Part shown: positions 53,607-61,636 of the stretch, one piece after another
Numbering within the stretch: position 1 is the stretch's first letter
Layout: each line of letters begins with the position of its first letter
Assembly: GCA_000467935.1 (NCBI GenBank)
Contig: KI259821.1
Span: 62,001-126,000, forward strand
From: Peptostreptococcaceae bacterium oral taxon 113 str. W5053
GTDB taxonomy: Bacteria > Bacillota > Clostridia > Tissierellales > Peptoniphilaceae
DNA: 64,000 bases
Reading direction: 5' to 3'
Notes under the pieces: model-generated
Told to the model about the DNA's origin: nothing
Databases searched by the model: none
Seen by the model: the letters and a program-made list of their open reading frames with translations, nothing else
Position numbers and translations under genes: made by a program

Positions 53607-55352
53607 ATGAAAAATTGTTGGAATTTAGAAAAAATTTACAAAAACGATACTGAAGTTCAAGCTGCTGTCAGTTATATTGAAAGTTTGTTGAAAAACATTT
53701 CAAGTTTAAAGGAAAATCCTTTAGACAATTTGAAGGTATTATTAGATGAAGTCTTTGAAGCGTCTAAGAAAATGGAAACATTGTATGCTTATTCTCATAT
53801 GAAAAGAGATGAAGACAGTCGCGTATCCAAATATCAAAAATTAGCCTTAGAAGTAGAAGCATTGGCTAATGAAGTGAGTACAGCCTGCTCTTTTTTAGAG
53901 CCCTTTATCTTAGGTCTTTCTGAAGACAGACTAAACTCTATATTAACATCTGAAGAATTTTCTTTATATCACAAATATTTAAATCGAATTCTTCGCTTTA
54001 AACCTTATACTTTAAGTGAAAAAGAAGAATATGTATTATCCATGACTTCAGAAATAGGAGGCGCTCCGGAAAATGCATTTTATATGCTGTCCTATGCAGA
54101 TATGGTTTTCCCCGTTTTAGAAAATCATCCTGAAAAAGAACGCCTGACTCAATCCAACTATGTTCCCATTTTATCAGAAGGAAACTTAAACTTAAGAAAA
54201 GAAGCCTTTTCAGCTTACTACAAAGTCTATGGTGAACATATTAATACTCTTGCAAGTACTTTATTCTCTAATATTAAACGATTGGTTATTGAAGCAAAAC
54301 TGCGAGGATATGAAAGTGCGCTTGCCATGGAACTTTATAAAAATCAAATCAGCACAAAAGTATATGAGGCTTTAATTGAAAGTGTTCATCGGTATCTTCC
54401 TTCTTTAGAAGAATACTTTTCCATAAAAAAATCTATTCTCGGTTTAGAAGAATATCACATGTATGATATTTATATGCCCGCAATGAATGATTTGGATAAA
54501 AAAATCTCTTACGAAGAAGCTAAGAAAATGGTTTATGAAGCCGTCGCTCCTCTTGGAGAAGATTATCAAGCTATTATAAAAAAAGCTTTTGATGAAAATT
54601 GGATTGATGTCTATCCTCGCGACGGAAAAAAATCTGGAGCATACAGCTGGGGAAGTTATGAAACTGATCCTTATATTTTAATGAATTATAATGATAATTT
54701 GGATAGCGTATTCACTTTAGCCCATGAGTTAGGACATTCTGTACACAGTTATTACTCTCGTGAAGCAAATCCTTATGTGTACTCCAGCTATACTCTATTC
54801 GTTGCTGAAGTTGCATCTACTTTTAATGAACTTTTACTTTTAGATTATCTGTTAGAAAGAGCCGAATCTAAAGAAGAAAGAATCTATTTAATTAATCACT
54901 ATTTAGACAGCTATAAAGGAACTGTCTTTAGACAAACTCAATTTGCGGAATTTGAGAAAAAGACGCACGAACGTGTTGAAAATAAAGAAGCTTTAACCGC
55001 AGAAGATTTTACTTCCATGTACTATGATTTAAATAAAACATATTATGGAAAACATGTAATTTCTGATGAAAAAATCGGAATGGAATGGGCACGTATTCCT
55101 CATTTTTATTCCAATTTTTACGTCTATCAATATGCAACAGGTTTATCCGCGTCCAGTGTTCTTTCTCAAGGCGTTTTATCTAAAAAAGAAGGTGCTCTTC
55201 AAGCTTATAAGGCGTTTCTTCATGACGGTGGACAACATTATCCCTTAGAACAATTAAAATCTGCCGGAGCGGATATGGAAAATCCTCAAACTGTAGATAT
55301 CGCTTTGCAAAAATTCGACTCTTTGGTGAAAGAATTAAAAAAATTATCTTAA
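53607..55352 (+). CDS. pepF: Oligoendopeptidase F (M3 metallopeptidase)
   Basis: A 581-residue cytosolic zinc peptidase that trims oligopeptides. The HExxH site is in TLAHELGHSVHSYYSR near residue 375, followed by the downstream Glu in LFVAEVASTFNELLL; YSWGSYETDPYILMNYNDNL just before the site is family-typical. The N-terminal helical half covers about 1-200. AAAGGAGG precedes the ATG. It is slightly shorter than the common 600 residues but complete. It ends before a very large hairpin. Confidence 0.95.
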   Translation: MKNCWNLEKIYKNDTEVQAAVSYIESLLKNISSLKENPLDNLKVLLDEVFEASKKMETLYAYSHMKRDEDSRVSKYQKLALEVEALANEVSTACSFLEPFILGLSEDRLNSILTSEEFSLYHKYLNRILRFKPYTLSEKEEYVLSMTSEIGGAPENAFYMLSYADMVFPVLENHPEKERLTQSNYVPILSEGNLNLRKEAFSAYYKVYGEHINTLASTLFSNIKRLVIEAKLRGYESALAMELYKNQISTKVYEALIESVHRYLPSLEEYFSIKKSILGLEEYHMYDIYMPAMNDLDKKISYEEAKKMVYEAVAPLGEDYQAIIKKAFDENWIDVYPRDGKKSGAYSWGSYETDPYILMNYNDNLDSVFTLAHELGHSVHSYYSREANPYVYSSYTLFVAEVASTFNELLLLDYLLERAESKEERIYLINHYLDSYKGTVFRQTQFAEFEKKTHERVENKEALTAEDFTSMYYDLNKTYYGKHVISDEKIGMEWARIPHFYSNFYVYQYATGLSASSVLSQGVLSKKEGALQAYKAFLHDGGQHYPLEQLKSAGADMENPQTVDIALQKFDSLVKELKKLS

Positions 55353-55359
55353 TTTTAAA

Positions 55360-55445
55360 AGAAGCAGTTGTCTAAATGATATGTACCCTCTTTACTGGAC
55401 AATCAGTAAGGAGGGTACATATCAAAACGACATCTGCTTTTTTTA
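55360..55445 (+). terminator. Large imperfect palindrome acting as pepF terminator
   Basis: The inner stem pairs 55378-55397 with 55404-55423 (20 pairs, one G-U), loop GACAAT. Outer segments AAGCAG/CTGCTT and TGTC/GACA extend it, and seven T follow on the plus strand. The inner palindrome begins and ends TGTACC...GGTACA, reminiscent of insertion-sequence ends, so it might be a small mobile-element relic that now terminates transcription. Confidence 0.7.
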
Positions 55446-55463
55446 TCTTAAAAAGTCCCAATT

Positions 55464-55494
55464 ATAAAAAAAGATGCTCTTGGCTAGCATCTTT
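55464..55494 (-). terminator. Minus-strand terminator of an orphan unit
   Basis: AAAGATGCT and AGCATCTTT arms around CTTGGCT, with seven T following on the minus strand. The only transcription that could reach it comes from 55500-55960 or read-through from the mreB-like gene. Confidence 0.8.
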
Positions 55495-55550
55495 AATAAC
55501 TTTATTATTATTTAAACAACTTTGAAATTTATATACTATATAAACATACC

Positions 55551-55791
55551 TTAAAAAAGATATGGTGTATTTTTATAACGATTGTCTTCTATTTCTGTTA
55601 TTGAGAAATACTTATCAACCTAAAACAATGTTGTTTAAATAAGATTCAATTGTAAAACACCTGATATTATATGGTAATCATCCTTGATTAAGACTTAAAT
55701 AAGTCACTGCTTCATTGCAATTTTCCTCAAAATCAACACGAAAGGAATCAAAGGATGTTACGCTCTCTATGCTTAAAGTAAGCGACTGCAC
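55551..55791 (-). pseudogene. Possible decayed coding fragments
   Basis: On the minus strand one frame reads 37 codons from a GTG at 55791 to a stop at 55678 (including FDSFRVDFEENCNEAVTYL), and another frame near 55551-55615 reads KYFSITEIEDNRYKNTPYLF before a stop. Both look protein-like but are short, in different frames and lack ribosome sites. They may be remains of one gene of about 115 codons. I recognise no family. Confidence 0.3.
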
Positions 55792-55813
55792 ATTTTAAGT
55801 GCAAGTGATGAGA

Positions 55814-55900
55814 CTATATAAATCTGGTGCCTCTTTTTGAAAAGAGAACTCCAACAGCCAAGATCGAATTCTCTTTATAATGATTGTTTTCATTTCCCAT
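55814..55900 (-). CDS. Small 28-residue open frame with strong ribosome site
   Basis: An ATG at 55900 follows AAAGGATGTGATTCC and opens a 28-residue frame (MGNENNHYKENSI... ending GTRFI). A promoter-like TTGTTT/TACAAT pair lies just upstream and a terminator 320 bases downstream. It may be a genuine small protein, a leader peptide or the surviving N-terminus of the decayed gene. No function is assigned. Confidence 0.4.
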   Translation of the reverse strand: MGNENNHYKENSILAVGVLFSKRGTRFI

Positions 55901-55925
55901 TGGAATCACATCCTTTCTTACTTTT

Positions 55926-55955
55926 ATTGTACCCAAAAAGATAATTACTAAACAA
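55926..55955 (-). promoter_or_regulatory. Candidate promoter of the orphan unit
   Basis: TTGTTT (55950-55955), 18-base spacer, TACAAT (55926-55931) on the minus strand, directly after the mreB-like stop codon. Confidence 0.45.
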
Positions 55956-55959
55956 GATG

Positions 55960-57018
55960 CTATCTTTTTCTTAAAATCTCTTTTTTTTCTAAGCTGTGAT
56001 CCCTTTTAGCATAATCTTTTTTTCCTTCCGAATCATAATCCTCCATCCATTGCATCGCCTTTGCCGTTCCTCTTACTGTACAAGTTCCCGGATATTCCGC
56101 TAAACTTACCGGGATTCCCAGATGATTTGAAAGTAATTCCACAAAACCCGGTATCTGTGCGGAAGATCCGGTAATATAAGCCCCTCTATTTACTAAATCG
56201 GCTGATAATTCCGGAGGAGTCTTTGATAATAATATTTTTAGATGATAAAAAATTTCTTCTACAACCGGTGCAATTGCTTCAAATATTTCATTAGAATTAA
56301 GCATTATTTTTGTCGGCAAACCATATAGTTTACTACGACCGCCTACTTCCATCCCTTTTGGTTCAGCTTCTTTACTTAAAGAAGCAATCGTCCGTTTAAT
56401 TTTTTCCGTTGTCTCTTCGCCAATGAATAAATCATATTTATCCGCCACAAATTTTTTTATGGCCCGATTGAAATTTTCACCGCCAATACGTCTGCCGACA
56501 CTAAGAACTACTTGTCCTTTTGCCACGACGCCAATAGATACGCTTCCGGCTCCAATATCAATAATCATTTGACCCAATGGATCCTTAATATCAATTCCTA
56601 TCCCAAAAGCCGATGCAAGTACTTCATCAATTAAAAATACTTTATAAGCTCCTGCATTTTTACATGCCTGCATTAGCGCTCTTTTTTGCACTTGAGTAAT
56701 ATGACTCGGCACAGACAATATTGCATTGGGTTTGATAATACTACGTCCCAAAGATTTCTTCAAAATATAATGCAATAAATGTTCTGCAGCTTCAAAGTTT
56801 GCAATAACACCTTCTTCAATAGGCTTAATTAAACTTACATTCCCCGGTGTTCTGCCTAATAAAGCTTCCGCTTCCTCCCCTACAGCAATAATTTTTTCAT
56901 TATAGTAATCTAAAGCCACCACAGATGGCTCGTGAAATATAATTCCTCTCCCTTTTAAATAAGCAACCGCTTTGGACGTACCCACATCAATTCCGATATT
57001 TCTCCTAAAAAAACTCAA
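55960..57018 (-). CDS. MreB/Mbl-family actin homologue (second, divergent copy)
   Basis: A 352-residue actin-fold protein. It has NIGIDVGTSKAVAYLKGRGI at the N-terminus (conserved Asp kept, GTSKAV replacing GTANTLV), FHEPSVVAL, IIDIGAGSVSIGVVAKG as the second phosphate loop near residue 150, IGGENFNRAIKKFV, and the C-terminal adenosine motif GAYITGSSAQIPGFVELL. The length matches MreB/Mbl. Altered loop residues suggest changed nucleotide handling. The start is TTG at 57018, eight bases after GGAGG, preferred to an upstream ATG lying at the -35. It is monocistronic, unlike the copy in the maf-radC-mreB cluster. Confidence 0.85.
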   Translation of the reverse strand: MSFFRRNIGIDVGTSKAVAYLKGRGIIFHEPSVVALDYYNEKIIAVGEEAEALLGRTPGNVSLIKPIEEGVIANFEAAEHLLHYILKKSLGRSIIKPNAILSVPSHITQVQKRALMQACKNAGAYKVFLIDEVLASAFGIGIDIKDPLGQMIIDIGAGSVSIGVVAKGQVVLSVGRRIGGENFNRAIKKFVADKYDLFIGEETTEKIKRTIASLSKEAEPKGMEVGGRSKLYGLPTKIMLNSNEIFEAIAPVVEEIFYHLKILLSKTPPELSADLVNRGAYITGSSAQIPGFVELLSNHLGIPVSLAEYPGTCTVRGTAKAMQWMEDYDSEGKKDYAKRDHSLEKKEILRKR

Positions 57019-57043
57019 AGAGAACACCTCCTCTTGTGAATTA

Positions 57044-57072
57044 AATATAACATAGCAAAGAAACTGAAACAA
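57044..57072 (-). promoter_or_regulatory. Promoter of the second mreB-like gene
   Basis: TTGTTT (57067-57072), 17-base spacer and TGTTATATT with the -10 at 57044-57049 on the minus strand. Supports the TTG start at 57018. Confidence 0.65.
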
Positions 57073-57127
57073 GTAGGAAAACTATGAATTAAACCCTTCA
57101 ATACCACTCTTTCATATTTCATACAAT

Positions 57128-57154
57128 AAAAAGACTCTCTTGTAAGAGTCTTTT
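57128..57154 (-). terminator. Terminator after murA
   Basis: GACTCT and AGAGTC arms around CTTGTA, extended by A/T pairs and followed by five T on the minus strand. Confidence 0.88.
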
Positions 57155-57156
57155 CT

Positions 57157-58419
57157 CTAAAAATTAATACGTTGAATATCTCCACCTAAAGCTTGAATTT
57201 TTTCTTCTAATCGATAGTACCCTCGGTCTAAATGATATAATTCACTAAGGACAGTTTTCCCTTGAGCTACTAGACCGGCTAAAACTAACGCAGCTCCCGC
57301 TCTTAAATCAGTAGCTCTAACTTCAGCTCCTTGAAGCGCACTCACGCCTCTGATAATGGCCTCTTTCCCGATAATATCAATAACAGCGCCCATCCGCACC
57401 AATTCAGCTACATGCATGAAGCGATTTTCAAAAACGGTTTCCACTACACGACTCTCTCCCTTGCTGATAGTCATCATAGCCATAAATTGAGATTGTGCAT
57501 CTGTCGGAAAACCCGGATAAGGCATGGTCTTGATACTCGTCGGATTGAGTCTTCTCGGTCCCTTAACCAACAAAGTTTCTTCTCCTTCTTCAATTGTACA
57601 GCCAACTTCTTGTAATTTTGCCGTCACCGGAATTAAATGACTGGGAATAATATTTTTAATTAAAACATTTCCGCCCGTAATAGCCGACCCAATCATAAAA
57701 GTTGCCGCCTCAATTCTATCCGGGATAATGCTGTGATTTCCGCCTTTAAGTCTCTCCACGCCTCTGATTTTAATATTGGATGTCCCTGCACCTTTGATAT
57801 CCGCTCCGATTTTATTTAAGAAATTTGCTAAATCAACAATTTCCGGTTCTCTGGCCGCATTTTCTATAATGCTTGTTCCTTTTGCCAATGTAGCTGCCAT
57901 CATAATGTTTTGCGTTGCTCCCACACTTGGAAAATCCAAATAAACTACATTTCCGCTTAAACCTGTAACCGGTGCGGCGGCAGCAATCGTAGAATCATCT
58001 TGAGTAATAGCACATCCCAAAGCCTTAAAGCCTTTAAGATGATAATCTACCGGACGTGATCCGATAGTACACCCACCGGGAAGTTTGGTAATAGATTTTC
58101 CAATACGAGCCAGTAATGGTCCCATTACCAAAAAAGAGGCCCTCATTTTTCCCATTAATTCGCCCGGTGTATTATAATGATTTAAATCTTTAGAATTAAT
58201 GCGAACCGTTGTTTCATCTTCATAGCTGACTTGTGCCCCTAAACTTTGAATAACCTGTAAAATTATCCTCACATCTTCCAATGGTGGCACATCTGATAAA
58301 ATAATATCTTCAGTTCCCAACAAAGATGCCGCTAAAATAGGAAGAGCGCTATTTTTTGCCCCACTAATACTTACTTCTCCCTGTAAGGCAGGTGAATGCG
58401 TAATAATCATTCTTTCCAT
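57157..58419 (-). CDS. murA: UDP-N-acetylglucosamine 1-carboxyvinyltransferase
   Basis: A 420-residue enzyme for the first committed step of peptidoglycan synthesis, transferring enolpyruvate to UDP-GlcNAc. LQGEVSISGAKNSALPILAA at the N-terminus, the catalytic Cys in LPGGCTIGSRPVDYH (about residue 116; the Cys form is fosfomycin-sensitive) and the C-terminal RAGAALVLAGLVAQG are in place. It follows prfA by 15 bases with a TAGGAG site and ends the DUF1385-prmC-prfA-murA run. Bacillota often carry two MurA paralogues; only one is visible here. Confidence 0.96.
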   Translation of the reverse strand: MERMIITHSPALQGEVSISGAKNSALPILAASLLGTEDIILSDVPPLEDVRIILQVIQSLGAQVSYEDETTVRINSKDLNHYNTPGELMGKMRASFLVMGPLLARIGKSITKLPGGCTIGSRPVDYHLKGFKALGCAITQDDSTIAAAAPVTGLSGNVVYLDFPSVGATQNIMMAATLAKGTSIIENAAREPEIVDLANFLNKIGADIKGAGTSNIKIRGVERLKGGNHSIIPDRIEAATFMIGSAITGGNVLIKNIIPSHLIPVTAKLQEVGCTIEEGEETLLVKGPRRLNPTSIKTMPYPGFPTDAQSQFMAMMTISKGESRVVETVFENRFMHVAELVRMGAVIDIIGKEAIIRGVSALQGAEVRATDLRAGAALVLAGLVAQGKTVLSELYHLDRGYYRLEEKIQALGGDIQRINF

Positions 58420-58434
58420 AATTCTTCTCCTATG

Positions 58435-59505
58435 TCAGGCATCCATGCTTTCTAACTGCTTTGCTTGATGTTCTAAAATTAGACGATCCACCATTTCGTC
58501 AATGTCACCATCTAAAAAGTTTTCTAATTGATAGATGGTCATGTTGATTCGATGATCTGTTACTCGACCTTGAGGATAATTATAAGTACGAATGCGCTCG
58601 CTCCGATCTCCCGTTCCTACTTGAGATCTTTTTTGTGCAGATAATTCTTTTTGTTGTTCTTCAAGCATCATATCATATAAACGACTTTTGAGTATCTTCA
58701 AAGCCTTTTCTTTATTTTTTAATTGAGATTTTTCATCTTGACAGGTGACAACCAAGTCCATGGGCAAATAAGTGATTCGGACTGCAGAATCTGTAGTGTT
58801 AACCGACTGTCCTCCATGACCGGAACTTCTGTAAACATCCACACGAATTTCATCGGGTTTGATTTCAATATCTACATCTTCCGCTTCAGGCATCACTGCA
58901 ACGGTAGCTGTAGATGTGTGAATTCGACCCGCCGATTCCGTTTCTGGAACTCTCTGAACACGATGAACACCGGATTCAAACTTTAAACGAGAATAGGCAC
59001 CTTTTCCCATAATCATAAAAATGGCTTCTTTGACTCCACCAATACCTTGTTCGTTGGTATTCATAATATCAACACGCCAACCTTGTCGTTCTGCATAGCG
59101 GGTATACAGGCGAAACAAAACTCCGGCAAAAAGTCCTGCCTCATCTCCGCCGGCTCCGGCGCGAATTTCAACGATAACATTTTTATCATCATTAGGATCC
59201 TTGGGGATTAACATAGTTTTTAAGGCAAATTCATCTTCTTCCACTTTTTTAGATAATTCTTCCAATTCACTTTCTAAAAGTTCTCTTATTTCATCATCTA
59301 AATCCTCGTTAAGCATTTGTTTGTCATCTTCCAATTGTTGAACAGATTTTTTATAGGAACGATATTTTTCTACAATGGGTTCCAATTCTCCATGTTCAAT
59401 CAAAAGTTTCTGAAACTTTTCCGTATCCGACATTACTTCCGGATTAACTAATTGTTTTTGAATATCAATTAATTTATCTTCCAATATTTGAACTTTTTCT
59501 ATCAT
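58435..59505 (-). CDS. prfA: Peptide chain release factor 1
   Basis: A 356-residue class I release factor recognising UAA and UAG. The catalytic GGQ is in RSSGHGGQSVNTTDSAVRI near residue 228; the domain-2 recognition region includes VPETESAGRIHTSTATVAV. It follows prmC, which methylates the GGQ glutamine, with no gap between genes, an expected functional pairing. Full length and ordinary. Confidence 0.97.
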   Translation of the reverse strand: MIEKVQILEDKLIDIQKQLVNPEVMSDTEKFQKLLIEHGELEPIVEKYRSYKKSVQQLEDDKQMLNEDLDDEIRELLESELEELSKKVEEDEFALKTMLIPKDPNDDKNVIVEIRAGAGGDEAGLFAGVLFRLYTRYAERQGWRVDIMNTNEQGIGGVKEAIFMIMGKGAYSRLKFESGVHRVQRVPETESAGRIHTSTATVAVMPEAEDVDIEIKPDEIRVDVYRSSGHGGQSVNTTDSAVRITYLPMDLVVTCQDEKSQLKNKEKALKILKSRLYDMMLEEQQKELSAQKRSQVGTGDRSERIRTYNYPQGRVTDHRINMTIYQLENFLDGDIDEMVDRLILEHQAKQLESMDA

Positions 59506-60309
59506 TCAATCCCTCTTTTCGCGTAATTTAGCAAAAATCATGCGATCGAAACCTGCATAATCCTGAAAACATTCCAAATTTTCAAAACCATTCGTCTCTA
59601 AAAGTGAAAAAATCGCTTCTTTTTGATTATAGCCGATTTCCATAGCAATATTCCCTTGATTATATAAATGTTCATATGCCTCTTCTATTATCCTTTTATA
59701 AACCAATAGTCCGTCTGGTCCACCATATAACGCATTAGCAGGCTCAAAAGACAATTCTTTTCTTAATTCATTCATTCCTTCATCATCAATATACGGAGGA
59801 TTGGAAATAATCCAATGAAATTTCCGATTCTTTAAGTTATCATAGACGTCCGATTGAATTAATTCTACATTCGTCTTTAAATGTATTGCATTGTCATCAG
59901 TCAAAGCTAATGCTTCTTTTGAAATATCCGTTCCGACATAATGACATTTCGGTTGATTTACCGATAAAGACAAAAGGATGACACCGGATCCGACTCCGAT
60001 TTCCAAAACTTCTTGACCATCGTGTATTCGACCTATTAATCTATCCACTAATTCCTCGGTTTCAGGCCTTGGAATCAAAGCTCTTTCATCTACTAAAAAA
60101 TTCAAGCCGTAAAAATCCCAATGTCCAAAAATATATTGCAAAGGATAGCCTTCTTTTCGCTTAGCAATCCAATGACATAATCGTTGTTCCTCTTCTAAAT
60201 TCAATTCTCTATTTTTCAAAGCAAATATATTTCTTGTTCTTAAGATTTCTCTAAGCATAAACTTTACTTCGCGAGAAATCCAAAGGGAAAAAGCATCTCC
60301 GACTACCAA
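59506..60309 (-). CDS. prmC: Release factor glutamine methyltransferase
   Basis: A 267-residue SAM-dependent enzyme that N5-methylates the GGQ glutamine of RF1/RF2. The substrate-binding helical domain ends in PLQYIFGHWDFYGL, then LIPRPETEELVDRLI, the SAM loop VLEIGVGSGVILLSL and the catalytic NPPYIDDEG. The start appears to be TTG at 60309, seven bases after AGGAG and overlapping the DUF1385 stop (TTGGTAG), so translation is likely coupled. The N-terminal domain is slightly short compared with the usual 280 residues. Confidence 0.94.
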   Translation of the reverse strand: MVVGDAFSLWISREVKFMLREILRTRNIFALKNRELNLEEEQRLCHWIAKRKEGYPLQYIFGHWDFYGLNFLVDERALIPRPETEELVDRLIGRIHDGQEVLEIGVGSGVILLSLSVNQPKCHYVGTDISKEALALTDDNAIHLKTNVELIQSDVYDNLKNRKFHWIISNPPYIDDEGMNELRKELSFEPANALYGGPDGLLVYKRIIEEAYEHLYNQGNIAMEIGYNQKEAIFSLLETNGFENLECFQDYAGFDRMIFAKLREKRD

Positions 60310-61256
60310 TTATCCGCTCCTTTTTCTTCCGGAATCACTGCCTTTAAAGCTACAATAGCCACTTCGACCATCTCGTCTTCCGGTTCTTTTACTGTTGCAA
60401 TTTTTTGTACCCATAATCCGGGTTTTATTAAAATTTTCGCTAATTTTCCATCACAGCCGCCTAAATACTTATTTAACTCATAAGAAACTCCGGTAATTAC
60501 CGGCAACATTAAAATTCTGGTAACCATACGCACCCAAGGATTTGGCCATCCAAAGAAGCTAAGAATTAAAATAGAAATTAGAATTACCGTAAAAATAAAG
60601 CTGGTTCCGCATCGAGGATGTAATCGAGAATATTTTTGGACATTTTCTACCGTTAATTCCTCTCCATGCTCATAGCAATGAATACTTTTATGTTCCGCTC
60701 CATGATATTGCAAAACACGATAAATATCTTTTGATTTAGATACGGCAATAATATAGACCAGAAAAATTCCAATTCTCATTAAACCTTCAATTAAATTCAG
60801 AGCAATTAAACTCGGAATCCATTGTTTAAAATAGTTCGCCAACCAAGTGGGTAACAAAAAGAAAAATAATATGGCTACACTTAAGGAAAATAACATAGTT
60901 AAAGCCGTCTCTACAGTTTCCTTATGTCTACCCAATACCTTTGCCCATAAGCCTTTTTTTTCTTTTTCTTTTTCTTTTTCTTTTTCGCTCTCTTTTTCTT
61001 CTTCTGCAAAAATATCTGCAGAATAAGACAAAGCTCCCATTCCCAATTTCATGGATTCAAAAAGCCCAATAATTCCACGAATAAAAGGACGCTTTAAAAT
61101 CGGATAACGATCTGTCAAAGAAACAACCACTTGCTCTTTAATGACCATCTCTCCATTTTCTCTTCGAACCACAATAGACATTTTTCCAGGTCCACGCATT
61201 AGAATCCCCTCAATTAATGCTTGACCTCCAATACTTGTTTTATGAACTTCTTTCAT
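60303..61256 (-). CDS. DUF1385 family membrane protein
   Basis: A 317-residue DUF1385 protein, commonly encoded beside prmC/prfA in Bacillota (YqhQ-like). GGQALIEGILMRGPGKMSIVVR opens the protein; about four hydrophobic helices follow, with the conserved YHGAEHKSIHCYEHG and HPRCGTSFIF segments near residues 190-220. The His/Cys residues could bind metal. The function is not established, although links to cell shape have been proposed for YqhQ. A Lys-Glu hexanucleotide repeat tract encodes residues near 90-100. It is first in the unit with prmC, prfA and murA. Confidence 0.88.
   Translation of the reverse strand: MKEVHKTSIGGQALIEGILMRGPGKMSIVVRRENGEMVIKEQVVVSLTDRYPILKRPFIRGIIGLFESMKLGMGALSYSADIFAEEEKESEKEKEKEKEKKGLWAKVLGRHKETVETALTMLFSLSVAILFFFLLPTWLANYFKQWIPSLIALNLIEGLMRIGIFLVYIIAVSKSKDIYRVLQYHGAEHKSIHCYEHGEELTVENVQKYSRLHPRCGTSFIFTVILISILILSFFGWPNPWVRMVTRILMLPVITGVSYELNKYLGGCDGKLAKILIKPGLWVQKIATVKEPEDEMVEVAIVALKAVIPEEKGADNW
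60955..60989. repeat. Hexanucleotide tract in the DUF1385 gene
   Basis: About five copies of a TTTTTC-type hexamer (GAAAAA on the coding strand) encode alternating Lys-Glu. Copy changes would add or remove two residues without a frameshift. Confidence 0.75.
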
Positions 61257-61274
61257 CGACTCTCCTTTTTACAT

Positions 61275-61312
61275 AAAAAAGAAAGGTTAGAAGCTCAATG
61301 CCACTAACCTTC
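61275..61312 (-). terminator. Terminator after rpmE
   Basis: AAGGTTAG and CTAACCTT arms flank a 13-base loop; a TTTCTTTTTT tract follows on the minus strand. Confidence 0.82.
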
Positions 61313-61321
61313 CTGAAGAAA

Positions 61322-61522
61322 CTAATCCAAATTGTATTTCTTCTTGAATTTTTCAACGCGTCCACCACGTTCTACAAATTTTTGTTTTCCTGTGTAGAAA
61401 GGATGGCATTCAGAACAAATTTCCACTTTTAAAGATTCTTTTGTTGAACCGGTCTTAAATGTATTTCCACATGCGCAAGTTACTGTCGCTTCATGATATT
61501 CCGGATGAATTCCACTTTTCAT
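61322..61522 (-). CDS. rpmE: 50S ribosomal protein L31 (zinc-binding form)
   Basis: A 66-residue ribosomal protein. It is the C+ form, with cysteines in VTCACGNTF and ICSECHPFYTG forming the zinc ribbon, ending in GRVEKFKKKYNL. The ATG at 61522 lies behind GGAGTGTG; an in-frame upstream ATG is less well placed. It has its own consensus promoter despite following rho, and its own terminator, consistent with strong independent expression. Confidence 0.97.
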   Translation of the reverse strand: MKSGIHPEYHEATVTCACGNTFKTGSTKESLKVEICSECHPFYTGKQKFVERGGRVEKFKKKYNLD

Positions 61523-61569
61523 CGTTATCACACTCCTTACTTCCAAAATCTCCATAAAATATCGTTACT

Positions 61570-61598
61570 ATTATACCACGCTCTTTTTATAAATTCAA
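61570..61598 (-). promoter_or_regulatory. Promoter of rpmE
   Basis: TTGAAT (61593-61598), 17-base spacer and TGGTATAAT with TATAAT at 61570-61575 on the minus strand, about 50 bases before the start. Confidence 0.88.
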
Positions 61599-61636
61599 TC
61601 CATATCCGATAACTCTTCAGAAAAATTTCCATCCCG

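Larger units (their letters stand above)
55353..55959. other. Noncoding or decayed region between pepF and the second mreB-like gene
   Basis: These 607 bases contain a large plus-strand terminator hairpin (55360-55445), a minus-strand terminator (55464-55494), and, between that and a minus-strand promoter (55926-55955), a 28-codon open frame with a good ribosome site and short protein-like fragments broken by stops. No intact conventional gene is present. Confidence 0.6.
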
